A stretch of 54,969 nucleotides of DNA. It comes from Thermoplasmata archaeon (GTDB lineage: Archaea; Thermoplasmatota; Thermoplasmata; Lutacidiplasmatales; UBA184). Made by a program: the position numbers and the translations under genes. The DNA is taken from the NCBI GenBank assembly GCA_022750415.1, contig JAKIVT010000004.1, positions 1 to 54,969 of the forward strand, written 5' to 3'. The notes beneath the pieces are model-generated. The model worked only from the letters and a program-made list of their open reading frames with translations. It did not search any database and had not been told where the DNA came from. This document shows positions 1 through 9,388 of the stretch, piece by piece; position 1 is the stretch's first letter, and every line of letters starts with the position of its first letter.

Positions 1-1
1 G

Positions 2-121
2 GGCCTCCGGTCCGACGGGGAGGGCGTCGGCCTCCACTTTGCACTCCCGAAGGGGAGCTACGCCACGGTGGTGCTCCGGGAACTCCTGAAGTCCGGCGCA
101 ACTCCGGCGACCGCCCGATAG
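2..121 (+). CDS. truD: tRNA pseudouridine synthase D, C-terminal fragment (truncated by window start)
   Basis: Frame from nt 2 reads GLRSDGEGVGLHFALPKGSYATVVLRELLKSGATPATAR*; the FALPKGSYATVVLREL tail is typical of TruD C-termini. Confidence 0.72.
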   Translation, partial: GLRSDGEGVGLHFALPKGSYATVVLRELLKSGATPATAR

Positions 122-172
122 AGCGGACGATTCTAATACTGGTCGACCGGCTCGACGCCCCGAGCACGAAGG

Positions 173-1096
173 ATGGCTGTGGAGTCTCCGCGCGCGTGGT
201 CGGTACCGACCGGGACCGTCGGCTCGGAAGGGTTTGCGCCCTCGCCGAAGTCCGAGCCCACCCCGGACCGGATGCCTACCGGCGTGGCGGACTTCGACTA
301 CCTGAGCGGGGGAATGCCCGTCGGTTCGGTCGTCCTGCTCGCGGGCGATGCGGGGGCCGGCCACGTCGAGTTCGCGCTCACGTCCGCCGTGCACTTGATG
401 ATGTACTACGACGACCCGGACCTCCACCGGTTCTTCCTCGGGAATGCGAAGGGTCCCTTCCTCTACCCGAAGGGGGTGTCCTACGTCAGTCTCACCCGCT
501 CCCGGGACCAGGTCATGCAGGAGATCGCCGGCTCGTTCGACCCGACGTACCATGACGGGCTCGACCGCCACCTTTCGTTTCACGACCTCTCCCCGTCCTA
601 CTTTGCCGACTCCGTTGTCCCCCCCACATGGGCGACCGTCGGGGGCAGCCTGTTTGCGAGAGACCGCGGGCCGTCCAGTTCCGACGACCCGCTCTCGGCC
701 CTCGCCGCGGCCGTGGAACGCGACGGGGTCTCGAATCTCGTGATCGTCGACTCGCTGACCGACCTTCTGGTCCGGAAGTCGATCGACCCCGAATCGCTCC
801 TGACCTTGGTGAAGGGGCTTCGACGCCGGGCGAAATCGTGGGGCGGGGTCGTCTACCTGCTCCTCTCCCGGGGCGTCGCGCCACCGGCGACGGAACAAGC
901 GCTGTACGACTCCGTCGACGGGGTGTTGAACTTCAGCTGGACCACGAGCGCCCATTCCTCGCACCGCCAGCGGACGATGCTCGTCGAGCGATTCATGCCG
1001 ATCCTCGCCCGGATGCCCCACGAACAGCAGAGCCGTTTCGTGATCCGGGTGAGTTCCCTGAATGGGTTGGTGACGACGCAGTATGAGCGAGTCTGA
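173..1096 (+). CDS. RadA/KaiC (RAD55)-superfamily protein with degenerate Walker A
   Basis: GVADFDYLSGGMPVGSVVLLAGDAGAGHVEF resembles the KaiC-like N-terminus but lacks GK[ST]; overlaps the next KaiC-like gene by 14 bp. Confidence 0.72.
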   Translation: MAVESPRAWSVPTGTVGSEGFAPSPKSEPTPDRMPTGVADFDYLSGGMPVGSVVLLAGDAGAGHVEFALTSAVHLMMYYDDPDLHRFFLGNAKGPFLYPKGVSYVSLTRSRDQVMQEIAGSFDPTYHDGLDRHLSFHDLSPSYFADSVVPPTWATVGGSLFARDRGPSSSDDPLSALAAAVERDGVSNLVIVDSLTDLLVRKSIDPESLLTLVKGLRRRAKSWGGVVYLLLSRGVAPPATEQALYDSVDGVLNFSWTTSAHSSHRQRTMLVERFMPILARMPHEQQSRFVIRVSSLNGLVTTQYERV

Positions 1097-1805
1097 ACTC
1101 CCCCGCGTGTCGACCGGGGTCGTCGGCCTCGACGAGATGCTCGGCGGCGGTCTTCCCGCGGGCCACGTCGTGCTCGTTACCGGGCTTCCGGGGACGGGCA
1201 AGACCTGCTTCGGCCTCCAATTCCTATTCGCCGGCGCGGCCCACGGAGAGCCCGGCGTCTACCTGTCCCTCGAAGAGGAAGAGTCGGCGCTGCTGGCGAG
1301 CGCCCGGCAATTCGGCTGGCCCGTCGACGCGGCGGTGAAGGCGGGCACGGTGAAGGTGATCCGGCTCGACCCGAAGCAAACGCACCAGAACCTCCAGCGG
1401 ATCCAGAGCGAGCTCGGCAAAGAGCTGAAGCAGCTCGGCGCCAAGCGGATCGTCGTCGATTCCGTCAGCCTCCTCAACATGCTCAGCGACGACGAGCCCG
1501 CGCGCCGCACCATCCTCTTCGGACTGGCGGGGGTGTGCCGCGACGCCGGCGCCACGACGGTCCTGACGGCGGAAGCGGACCCGCTCCACCCCTCGGTCAG
1601 TCGCGACGGCCTCTCGGAGTACATCGCCGACGGCGTGATCCTCCTGGGGTACTCCTCCGCCGACGACGGCCACCGAATCGGGCTGTCGCTCCGTGTCCTG
1701 AAGATGCGGCGAACCCCGCACGCCCGGACGGTCCAACCGTACCAGATCGGTCCCGGCGGGATCACGGTCGACGCCAAGGCGATCGACTTCAGCCGGGGCC
1801 TGTAA
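1083..1805 (+). CDS. RadA/KaiC-like ATPase
   Basis: STGVVGLDEMLGGGLPAGHVVLVTGLPGTGKTCFGLQFL (Walker A GLPGTGKT) and RIVVDSVSLL Walker B-like. Confidence 0.88.
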   Translation: MSESELPRVSTGVVGLDEMLGGGLPAGHVVLVTGLPGTGKTCFGLQFLFAGAAHGEPGVYLSLEEEESALLASARQFGWPVDAAVKAGTVKVIRLDPKQTHQNLQRIQSELGKELKQLGAKRIVVDSVSLLNMLSDDEPARRTILFGLAGVCRDAGATTVLTAEADPLHPSVSRDGLSEYIADGVILLGYSSADDGHRIGLSLRVLKMRRTPHARTVQPYQIGPGGITVDAKAIDFSRGL

Positions 1806-1853
1806 CCGTTCCAGCCGCATTCCGGACCCGGTCTCGGGGAAGAGGGCACGGCC

Positions 1854-2960
1854 GTGGTCCGCTGGGTGCTGTACATCGACATCGACGCGTTCTACGTCTC
1901 GTGCGAATTGCGGGACCGACCCGACCTGGCAGGGCGGCCGGTCATCGTGGGTCCCGACCCGTCGAAGGGGCCGACGCGGGGCGTCGTCCTGTCCGCGAGC
2001 TACGAAGCCCGGGCGTTCGGCGTCCGGAGCGCGATGCCGGTCGGGGAGGCGGGACGCCGATGCCCGGACGCCATCTGGATCTCGGCCGATTTCCCGAAGT
2101 ATGGTCGCGCGGCCGAGGAGGTCCGGGCCCGCCTCGCCCTCCGGTTCGGGGACGTGGTCCCGCTGAGCATCGATGAAGCCGCGGTCCGCGTCGAGGCGGC
2201 CGAGGCCGATGACGCAGGTCGAGTCGCCCGTGAGGTCCAGGCCGACCTGAAGGCAGAGGTCCACCTTCCCTCATCGATTGGAGTGGCGACCTCGCGGACG
2301 GTCGCCAAGATCGCCAGCGACCGGGCCAAGCCCGGCGGGGTCGTGGTCGTTCGTCCCGAGTCCGTGGCCTCTTTCCTCGCCCCGCTCCCAGCCCGATCCA
2401 TCCCCGGTGTCGGGCCGAAGACCGAGGCGCGCCTCGCCACCTACGGAATTGCGACGATCGGAGACTTGGCCAAAGGGCTCCCGCTCGCTGCCCGGAGGGA
2501 GTTCGGCGACACGGGACGGTTCTTCGTCCGTCTCGCCCGGGGCGAGGAGATCATCGAGGGGCCGGACGTCCTCGGCCCCCGGTCCCGGTCCTCGGACCGG
2601 ACGTTCGAGGCGGACGTCTCCGACCCCCGGGAGGTCGAGGTCGCCGTCGACCGGCTGGCGCGGGAGCTCGCCGAGAGCTTGGCGAAAGAACGGCTGCGGT
2701 TCCAGACGGTGGCCGTCGGCGTCCGGTGGGAGGATTTCTCCCGGACGACCCGGTCCCGGACCCTTGCGGCCGCGGCCGACGGGGCCGAGCGAGTGGCCAC
2801 CACCGCACGGCGGCTGTTCGAGGAGCTCTGGGCGGCCGAGGCGGCGGGGCGCCAGCGGAAGGTCCGTACCGTTTCCGTGCACACCGAGCGGTTCCGTCCG
2901 GCGACCGACCGGCAGCGGACGCTCGACGGCTTCGACGGCGCCGGGCCACCCGTTAAGTAA
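1854..2960 (+). CDS. dinB: DNA polymerase IV (Y-family)
   Basis: YIDIDAFYVSCELRDRPDLAGRPVIVG; SIDEAAVRV; ARSIPGVGPKTEARL; GTG start. Confidence 0.95.
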   Translation: MVRWVLYIDIDAFYVSCELRDRPDLAGRPVIVGPDPSKGPTRGVVLSASYEARAFGVRSAMPVGEAGRRCPDAIWISADFPKYGRAAEEVRARLALRFGDVVPLSIDEAAVRVEAAEADDAGRVAREVQADLKAEVHLPSSIGVATSRTVAKIASDRAKPGGVVVVRPESVASFLAPLPARSIPGVGPKTEARLATYGIATIGDLAKGLPLAARREFGDTGRFFVRLARGEEIIEGPDVLGPRSRSSDRTFEADVSDPREVEVAVDRLARELAESLAKERLRFQTVAVGVRWEDFSRTTRSRTLAAAADGAERVATTARRLFEELWAAEAAGRQRKVRTVSVHTERFRPATDRQRTLDGFDGAGPPVK

Positions 2961-2990
2961 CGCATCCCGGCTTACGAGGCGGGGCGCTCG

Positions 2991-3875
2991 GTGGGGTTCG
3001 TCGTCGTCACCCTCGGTGGGCTCGACCCGCTCCTCGCCCTCCTGGTCCTGGTCGTCATCGCGTTCGCCGCCGGGACGGTGGGGGCGGCCCTCGGTGTGGG
3101 GGGCGGTCTGTTCCTCGTCCCCGCGCTCGTCCTCCTCTTCGGGATCGATATCCACATTGCGATCGCCGCGAGCATCGTCAGCGTCATCGCGACCTCCTCC
3201 GCGGCCGCCTCGAACGACGTCCAATCGGGGCTGACGAACGTCCGCCTCGCCATGTTCCTCGAGACGGCGACGGCGCTCGGAGGCCTGGCCGGCGCCATCG
3301 TCGCCGTGACGGTGCTGGCGAACCAGTCGAACATCCTGGTCTTCGCCTTCGTTCCCGTCGTCCTGATCGCCGCCGCGCTGATGGCGTCCAGTCGGGACCG
3401 GGACACCGTCGTCGACCCGCCGCCCGACCTCCTCGCCCGGCGGCTTCGTCTGGACGGCGAATATGTCGGGCCGGTCACCGGCATTCGCCGACGGTACCGG
3501 GTGACGCGGAGCGGCGTCGGACTCGGCTTCGCGGGGTTGGCCGGGGTCGCGTCCGGATTGTTTGGGATCGGCGGCGGGATCTTCAAAGTCCCGGCGATGA
3601 ACACCCTCATGAACGTCCCGCTCCGGGTCGCCACGGCGACCTCGACGTTCATGATCGGCGTGACCGCCGCGGCCGGGGCGCTCGTCTACCTGTTCGCCGG
3701 CGACGTCGTCCTCGCGGTCGTCGCGCCCGTGGTACTCGCGGTGTTCTTCGGTACGATTCTCGGACGGCGCTACGGACACACGGCCCCGGTGGCCCGCCTC
3801 AAGGTCCTCTTCGTCGGTCTTCTCGTGGTTGCGGCGGTGCTCATGGTCGCCCGGGGGGTCGGCGCCCTCCCGTGA
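2991..3875 (+). CDS. TSUP (TauE/SafE) family membrane transporter
   Basis: AAGTVGAALGVGGGLFLVPALVLLFG and second repeat GLFGIGGGIFKVPAMNTLMNVPLRVATATSTFMI. Confidence 0.9.
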   Translation: MGFVVVTLGGLDPLLALLVLVVIAFAAGTVGAALGVGGGLFLVPALVLLFGIDIHIAIAASIVSVIATSSAAASNDVQSGLTNVRLAMFLETATALGGLAGAIVAVTVLANQSNILVFAFVPVVLIAAALMASSRDRDTVVDPPPDLLARRLRLDGEYVGPVTGIRRRYRVTRSGVGLGFAGLAGVASGLFGIGGGIFKVPAMNTLMNVPLRVATATSTFMIGVTAAAGALVYLFAGDVVLAVVAPVVLAVFFGTILGRRYGHTAPVARLKVLFVGLLVVAAVLMVARGVGALP

Positions 3876-4261
3876 GCGGTCCCCCCTCGCCGGAACTCCC
3901 GGCCTTGGCCGCCGACCCTCCGGGACTCCGGGACGCCTTCGGCCACGTCCTCCGCTACGGAGTGCTGGTCTCCGGGCTGTTCCTCGTCGTCGGGTTCCTG
4001 CTCGCCGCGGCCCGAGGCTCCACCGGCCTCGCCGGGAGTACCGGCCGCCTGCCCCTCGATCGGCTGTCCGGCGCCCTGGGAGCCGGGGACCCGTGGGCGT
4101 ACCTGTTCGTGGGCGTCGTCGTCCTCGCTGCGACTCCCGTCGTACGCGTGACCTTCGCCCTTGGAGGGTTCGCCGCGGTCCGCGACCGGGCGTACGTGCT
4201 GATCACCGGGTTCGTCCTTGCCGTCCTGCTCACGAGCCTCGCCATCGGAGTGGTCGGATGA
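3872..4261 (+). CDS. small multi-TM protein, DUF1634-like, coupled to TSUP gene
   Basis: 3-TM pattern; 4-bp overlap with the TSUP gene; DUF1634-type proteins are commonly adjacent to TSUP permeases in archaea. Confidence 0.68.
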   Translation: MSGPPSPELPALAADPPGLRDAFGHVLRYGVLVSGLFLVVGFLLAAARGSTGLAGSTGRLPLDRLSGALGAGDPWAYLFVGVVVLAATPVVRVTFALGGFAAVRDRAYVLITGFVLAVLLTSLAIGVVG

Positions 4262-5580
4262 GCGTCCCGCCGGCGTTCGCCCCACCGGAGGATTCGGCGG
4301 GACGGCGAATCTGGAAGGTCGACCCTGCCACCGGTCTTCCGGTTCCCCGCTACGATGGTCGATCCATCGTCAACCTCGCCGTCTCCCTCCCTGCTGGCCC
4401 TCGACGCCTCCGGGGGCCGCCGCTCGCGCCACCTCTCGCCGACGACCTCGGGGGTTTCCCGGGTTCGGGCGACGGTCCGGTCGTGATGTTCCTGGTCGAC
4501 GCTCTCGGCTGGTCCGGATTCCTCGACTGGACCCGGAACGGAGGGGAGGCGGGCAGGGTGTGGGGCCGGTCGGCCGCCCCGATCACCACCGTGTTCCCCT
4601 CCACGACGACCGCGGCCCTGGTGTCCCTCTCGACCGGCGTCCTGCCCGGTCGCCACGGACTCGTCGGGTACCGGCAGTACCTCCCGCGCTTCGGCGTCGT
4701 CGCCGACATGCTGAACATGGCCCCGGTCGGCTCGTCGACCCGCGACGCCCTCATCGGGCCGTCGTGGACCCCATCGATGCTCACCGGGGCGCCGACGCTC
4801 TTCCGACGGGGGATGCGGGCGACCGTCCTCTCGCGGGACCTCTTTCAGGGGAGCGGGTTGACCCGGCTCCTCTACGACGGCGCCGAGTTCGTCGGGTATG
4901 CGACCGCCTCGCACCTCGTCCACCAGTTGTCGGGAATCCTCTCGAGACCCCGTCCGCCGAAGGTCGTCTTCCTCTACTGGGCGGAGCTCGACACGGTCCA
5001 GCATCTCGTCGGACCGGACCGACGTTGGTTTGCGATGGAGATGGACCGTATCGTCGACCTCCTCGCGAGGACGGCGCAGACGCTTCCGCGTCGTCTTGCC
5101 CGGAGCGTGCAGGTCGCGGTCACCGGCGACCACGGCCAGGTCCCAGCGACCCTCGCGCGCCGGATCTCGGTCGACCAGGAGCCGGCCCTCCTCCGGGAGA
5201 TCGTGCGCCCCCTCGCCGGCGACCGACGGGCGGGGTTCTTCGCGGCGAGGACCGGGGGAATCGAGGCGCTCGAGCGGGCGCTCCGCCAGCGGCTCGCCCC
5301 CGGTTCTCCGGTCCTCGGTCGCGAGGCCGTCTTGGGGGCCGGACTGTTCGGACCTCCGCCCTTCCACCCGGAGATCCGGGAGCGGATTGGCGACGTGATC
5401 GCGTTCCCCCGGAGCCCGGAGTGCTTCACGTACCTGTTGCCAGGCGCGGCCGCTCCGACGCGATTTCTGACGGGGGCCCATGGAGGGCTCGAGGCGGACG
5501 AGCTCCTCGTCCCGCTGGTGGCCGGGTCGCTCGCCAACTTGACGGACGCGAGTGCGACGGTCGCTCGCTCGAAACGGTAA
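4258..5580 (+). CDS. alkaline-phosphatase-superfamily nucleotide pyrophosphatase/phosphodiesterase
   Basis: MFLVDALGWSGF; TTVFPSTTTAALVSLSTGVLPGRHGLVGY; VFLYWAELDTVQHLVGP; VTGDHGQVP. ATG at 4258 overlaps the upstream stop. Confidence 0.87.
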   Translation: MSVPPAFAPPEDSAGRRIWKVDPATGLPVPRYDGRSIVNLAVSLPAGPRRLRGPPLAPPLADDLGGFPGSGDGPVVMFLVDALGWSGFLDWTRNGGEAGRVWGRSAAPITTVFPSTTTAALVSLSTGVLPGRHGLVGYRQYLPRFGVVADMLNMAPVGSSTRDALIGPSWTPSMLTGAPTLFRRGMRATVLSRDLFQGSGLTRLLYDGAEFVGYATASHLVHQLSGILSRPRPPKVVFLYWAELDTVQHLVGPDRRWFAMEMDRIVDLLARTAQTLPRRLARSVQVAVTGDHGQVPATLARRISVDQEPALLREIVRPLAGDRRAGFFAARTGGIEALERALRQRLAPGSPVLGREAVLGAGLFGPPPFHPEIRERIGDVIAFPRSPECFTYLLPGAAAPTRFLTGAHGGLEADELLVPLVAGSLANLTDASATVARSKR

Positions 5581-7372
5581 AGGCCCACGAGCCGTCGACG
5601 GCGCCGTGCCGCCCTCCCTCCGCCCTCCGATCGTCTCCCTCCTCGGTCATGTCGACCACGGAAAGACGACGCTCCTCGACCGGATCGCCGGGTCGATCCG
5701 GGCCGCCCGCGAGGCCGGCGGGATCACCCAACACATCGGGGCCATCGAGGTTCCCCTCTCGACCGTCAGCGTGCTCTCCCACGGGATCGTCTCCACGGAA
5801 GGGTTCCAGGTCCCCGGACTCCTGTTCATCGACACGCCCGGCCACCGGTCGTTCGAGACCATGCGGCGGCGGGGGGGTGCGCTCGCCGACCTCGCGGTCT
5901 TGGTCGTCGACATCAAGGAGGGGTTCAAGCCCCAGACCCGCGAATCGATCCAGATCCTGCGCCACGAGAAGACCCCCTTCGTCGTCGCACTCACCAAGAT
6001 CGACCTGGTACCCGGATGGCGCAAGCCGACCGGACCAATCTCGCTCGCCGACCAGATCCAACACTCCGGGCCGGAGTACTCGAAACACCTCGACGAGCGG
6101 ACCTACAGTGTCGCCGAGCAGCTCGACCAGATGGGATTCTCGGCCGACCGGTACGACCGGGTGAGCGACTTCTCCCGCAACATCGGCCTCTCGCCGGTCT
6201 CGGCGAAGACCGGGGTCGGGGTGGCCGAGCTCCTTGCCCTCCTCGTCGGACTGTCGCAACGGTTCCTCAAGTCGGAACTGAACGTCGTCACCGGAGGCGG
6301 CGAGGCGACGATCCTGGAGCGGAGCGACCAGAAAGGGATCGGTCCCGTCGGGAACGTCATTGTCTACCGCGGCCGGCTCCGTGTCGGCGACGAGATCATC
6401 GCGAACGGCCGCCGAGAGCCGTTCGCTACCAAGATCCGCGGCCTCTACCGACCGGCGCCGCCGAAGCGGGGTCCGGCGGGCAAGACGATCCGGCTCGAAT
6501 CCCTCAACGAGGTGGAGGCGGCCGCCGGCGTGTACCTCTCCGCCCCGGGAATCGAGGAAGCGATGCCCGGCGGGATTCTCAAGGTGGTTCTGTCGGCGCA
6601 AGACCGGGAGACGGTCATCGCCGCCCTGCAATCGGAAAGTCACCCGGTCGCCGACTTGGCAGAGACCGGCGTCGCGCTCGCCGCGGACACCCTTGGTGGT
6701 CTCGAGGCGCTCGCGTTCGAGTGTCGGGAAGAGAAGATCCCGATCCACGAGGCGGAGGTCGGCCCCGTCGGACGCCCGACGGTCATGAACATCGCGACCG
6801 TGAAGGACGCTTCCCATCGGGCGGTCCTCGCGTTCAACGTCCCCGTCGCCGTCGAACTTCTCCAGGAAGCCGAGGCGTCCGGGGTCAAGGTGTTCCGGGG
6901 CGAGGTCATGTACCGGATCCTCGAGGAGTACGTCGCCTGGCGGACCGAGCGGCTCGCCTCGCTCGACTCCGACCGACGCCTGATCGTGGTGCACCCGGCG
7001 AAGGTGATGTTCCTACCGGGGTTCGTTTTCCGGGCCTCCAAGCCCGCCATCGTCGGCGTGAAGGTCTTGGCCGGAACCCTGCGGCCGGGCGTCCGACTCA
7101 TGAACTCCGCCGGGGAGGAGGTCGGCCACGTCAAGGTCCTCCAGCACGACAGCGAGACCGTGCCCCAGGCGGACGAGGGGATGGAGGTCGCCGTATCGAT
7201 CGACGGTGCGGTCGTTCATCGGAACATCGAGGAGGGGGACACGCTCTTCGTCTTGATCACCGAGGGGACCGCCCGCGCTCTGCGGGCCGCGAACCTCACC
7301 CCGAACGAGAAGGGGGTCCTGGAGGAGGTCGTCCGGATCCGCCGTCAGACGTCCCCGTTCTGGGGTCAGTAG
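5552..7372 (+). CDS. infB: translation initiation factor aIF5B (IF-2 like GTPase)
   Basis: PPIVSLLGHVDHGKTTLLDRIAGS; LLFIDTPGHRSFETMRRRGGALADLAVLVVDIKEG; C-terminal IF5B domains. The true start may be slightly downstream of 5552. Confidence 0.97.
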   Translation: MRRSLARNGKGPRAVDGAVPPSLRPPIVSLLGHVDHGKTTLLDRIAGSIRAAREAGGITQHIGAIEVPLSTVSVLSHGIVSTEGFQVPGLLFIDTPGHRSFETMRRRGGALADLAVLVVDIKEGFKPQTRESIQILRHEKTPFVVALTKIDLVPGWRKPTGPISLADQIQHSGPEYSKHLDERTYSVAEQLDQMGFSADRYDRVSDFSRNIGLSPVSAKTGVGVAELLALLVGLSQRFLKSELNVVTGGGEATILERSDQKGIGPVGNVIVYRGRLRVGDEIIANGRREPFATKIRGLYRPAPPKRGPAGKTIRLESLNEVEAAAGVYLSAPGIEEAMPGGILKVVLSAQDRETVIAALQSESHPVADLAETGVALAADTLGGLEALAFECREEKIPIHEAEVGPVGRPTVMNIATVKDASHRAVLAFNVPVAVELLQEAEASGVKVFRGEVMYRILEEYVAWRTERLASLDSDRRLIVVHPAKVMFLPGFVFRASKPAIVGVKVLAGTLRPGVRLMNSAGEEVGHVKVLQHDSETVPQADEGMEVAVSIDGAVVHRNIEEGDTLFVLITEGTARALRAANLTPNEKGVLEEVVRIRRQTSPFWGQ

Positions 7373-7958
7373 CGCGCGCGACCTCCGCGGCGTCGTCCGC
7401 GGTCCGGGAGACCATGGGGGGCGGTCGTCGGAACCCTCCCCGGAGGAAGAGCCCGAGGAAGAGGGCGACGGCACCGACGCCCGCCAAGAGTCCGCTCGCC
7501 ACCTCGGCGATCGCGTCCGCGGCCGGCGGGGAGGATTGGACGGTCCACCGGGCGACGGCGGAGAACGTGAACGTGGCGGGCTCGCCGGCGGGGGTCGCCC
7601 ACGAGAGGACATACTCCTGGTTGAGCAACCCAGCGAAGGAGAACGAACCGGAGGCGTTCGCCGGCCAGGACGCGAGGGACGGGCCGGAGACGCACCCGAA
7701 CGTCCTCGGCGCGCAGGGTACGAGGAGATCGACCGCCACCGGGACGGTCGACGACCAGTGGAGTACGAGGGTACCGCGCGCGGCGTTCGCGGCCGGTATC
7801 GTCGCGGAGGCCGTCGAGGAAGCCGGGGTGAACTGACCGTCCAGCTGGCTCGTGGACTGTTGGGTCACCGACGGGGCGGGAGCGAGCAGGAGCGCCAGCA
7901 GGGCGCCCCCGCCGACCAGGAGGAACGCCACCCCGACGATCACGAGCCACGGGCGCAT
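7296..7958 (-). CDS. hypothetical membrane-anchored protein with N- and C-terminal TM segments
   Basis: MRPWLVIVGVAFLLVGGGALLALLLAP... GLLAGVGAVALFLGLFLRGG; the upstream part of the reported 409-aa ORF is unlikely to be coding. Confidence 0.6.
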   Translation of the reverse strand: MRPWLVIVGVAFLLVGGGALLALLLAPAPSVTQQSTSQLDGQFTPASSTASATIPAANAARGTLVLHWSSTVPVAVDLLVPCAPRTFGCVSGPSLASWPANASGSFSFAGLLNQEYVLSWATPAGEPATFTFSAVARWTVQSSPPAADAIAEVASGLLAGVGAVALFLGLFLRGGFRRPPPMVSRTADDAAEVARATDPRTGTSDGGSGRPPPGPPSRSG

Positions 7959-8075
7959 CGGCTCGCAAGGCGGTGAACTGCCGAAAAACCATTCGCCTGA
8001 CGCCGGGACGGTTGATTCTCGAATTGGATTCGGTCCATGACGCTCAAATACCCCGACCCATGTCCATGATACACT

Positions 8076-9026
8076 GTGACAGGGTCCGGGGACCTGCCCA
8101 CGGTAGCCGCTGCTCCCAGCGGGCCCGCTGCCTGTTCGATGTGCGGCGCCCGGCATCGGGTGCTCGACGCCGCCCGGATGGAGGAGCACTGCGGAGAGTG
8201 CGGCCTCGTCTTCGAGGACGCGGCCATTATCGCCGCCCCGCCTCGGATCTCCGACGACCCCGGCTCCGATGGTTCCGGGCGGGGGATTGGTCCCTTTTCC
8301 ACTCCCGGCGGGAGCCGCCGGGCGCTCGGTTCGGTGTTGAGCGGCTCCCGAGACGGACAGGGCCGCCCGCTCGGGTGGCACCGCCGCTACGAGTTCCAGC
8401 ACCTCAACCGGGTATCCCGCCGGCAGACGTCCCGCGCGATCGAGGGCCCGTTGGAACGGTCCGAGGCTCGGACGGAGATCGGGCAGTGTGCAGCGCGACT
8501 CACACTGCCCCCGGTGGTCGTCCAAGAAGCCGAGCGAGTGTATCGGGAAGCCAAGGTCCGAGGTCTCTTCCGGGGCCGGAGCCTCCCTTCGAGCGTCGGC
8601 GCCACGCTCTACGCCGCATGTCGGCGCTACTCCTTGCCCCGCACCCTCGGGGAGGTCTCGAAAGCCGTTGGCGCCCGTCGGTCCGAGGTCGGACGGGCGT
8701 TCAAAGTTATCCAGCGCGGCGGCGCGGCCCCGGTCCAGGCGGTCGGCGCTCGCGCGTTCTTGGCCCGGTACGCGGAAGAGCTCGCGCTATCGGCCCAAGT
8801 TCGGCAGACCGTGGAAGAGATGCTCGAGGTCGCGCACGAGGACCCGGAGCTTTCCGGACTTTCCCCGCACGGGCTCGTGGCGGCCTTGATCTACCTGGCC
8901 GCGGAGCGGAACGGCGAGCGCCGGTCGCGAGCGCAGGTGGCGCGCGTGAGCGCCGTCACCGAAGTGACGCTCCGCTCGACCAGCCGGCTCGTCGAGCGGC
9001 TGTTGCACCGGACCGGCGCCGCGTAA
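8076..9026 (+). CDS. tfb: transcription initiation factor B
   Basis: Zn-ribbon CSMCGARH...HCGECGLVFED; WHRRYEFQHLNRVSRRQTSR B-reader/linker; two cyclin repeats (SSVGATLYAACRRYSLPRTLGEVSKAVG; LVAALIYLAAERNGERRSRAQVARVSAVTEVTLRS). Confidence 0.95.
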   Translation: MTGSGDLPTVAAAPSGPAACSMCGARHRVLDAARMEEHCGECGLVFEDAAIIAAPPRISDDPGSDGSGRGIGPFSTPGGSRRALGSVLSGSRDGQGRPLGWHRRYEFQHLNRVSRRQTSRAIEGPLERSEARTEIGQCAARLTLPPVVVQEAERVYREAKVRGLFRGRSLPSSVGATLYAACRRYSLPRTLGEVSKAVGARRSEVGRAFKVIQRGGAAPVQAVGARAFLARYAEELALSAQVRQTVEEMLEVAHEDPELSGLSPHGLVAALIYLAAERNGERRSRAQVARVSAVTEVTLRSTSRLVERLLHRTGAA

Positions 9027-9038
9027 GGTCGGTCGACC

Positions 9039-9263
9039 TCACTTCGTGAGGTAGTAGCCCGCGGCTTTCTCGCGGACTTTCCGACGGGCGAACCCCTTCG
9101 TCTGGAGTTCCTGCAGCGCGTTCATCACCATCGTCTTCGGGAGCTTCACCGTCATCGTCACCCGCTCGGCGGTCCCCATCTTCTCGTCGCTGAGCATCCC
9201 CATCTCCTTCAGCGACTTGTACACCTTCACCGCGTTCGGTGAAAGCTCGTCCTCGATCGCCAT
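9039..9263 (-). CDS. small winged-helix/transcriptional regulator-like protein
   Basis: MAIEDELSPNAVKVYKSLKEMGMLSDEKMGTAERVTMTVKLPKTMVMNALQELQTKGFARRKVREKAAGYYLTK. Confidence 0.7.
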   Translation of the reverse strand: MAIEDELSPNAVKVYKSLKEMGMLSDEKMGTAERVTMTVKLPKTMVMNALQELQTKGFARRKVREKAAGYYLTK

Positions 9264-9388
9264 TCTCCGTCCCCGGTCGGACCGACGGATGCGGTGAGAT
9301 AAGCGATTCCCCGTTCGGAGACTCGCCCACCGGCCCACCAACCTCCGGGCCGAAGGGGACATGACCGCGTCGCGGGTGGTCCGCCCTC

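Noticed and set aside
2271-3779. 502-aa minus ORF opposite dinB and TSUP
   Set aside because: Charged low-complexity antisense frame opposite two well-supported genes.
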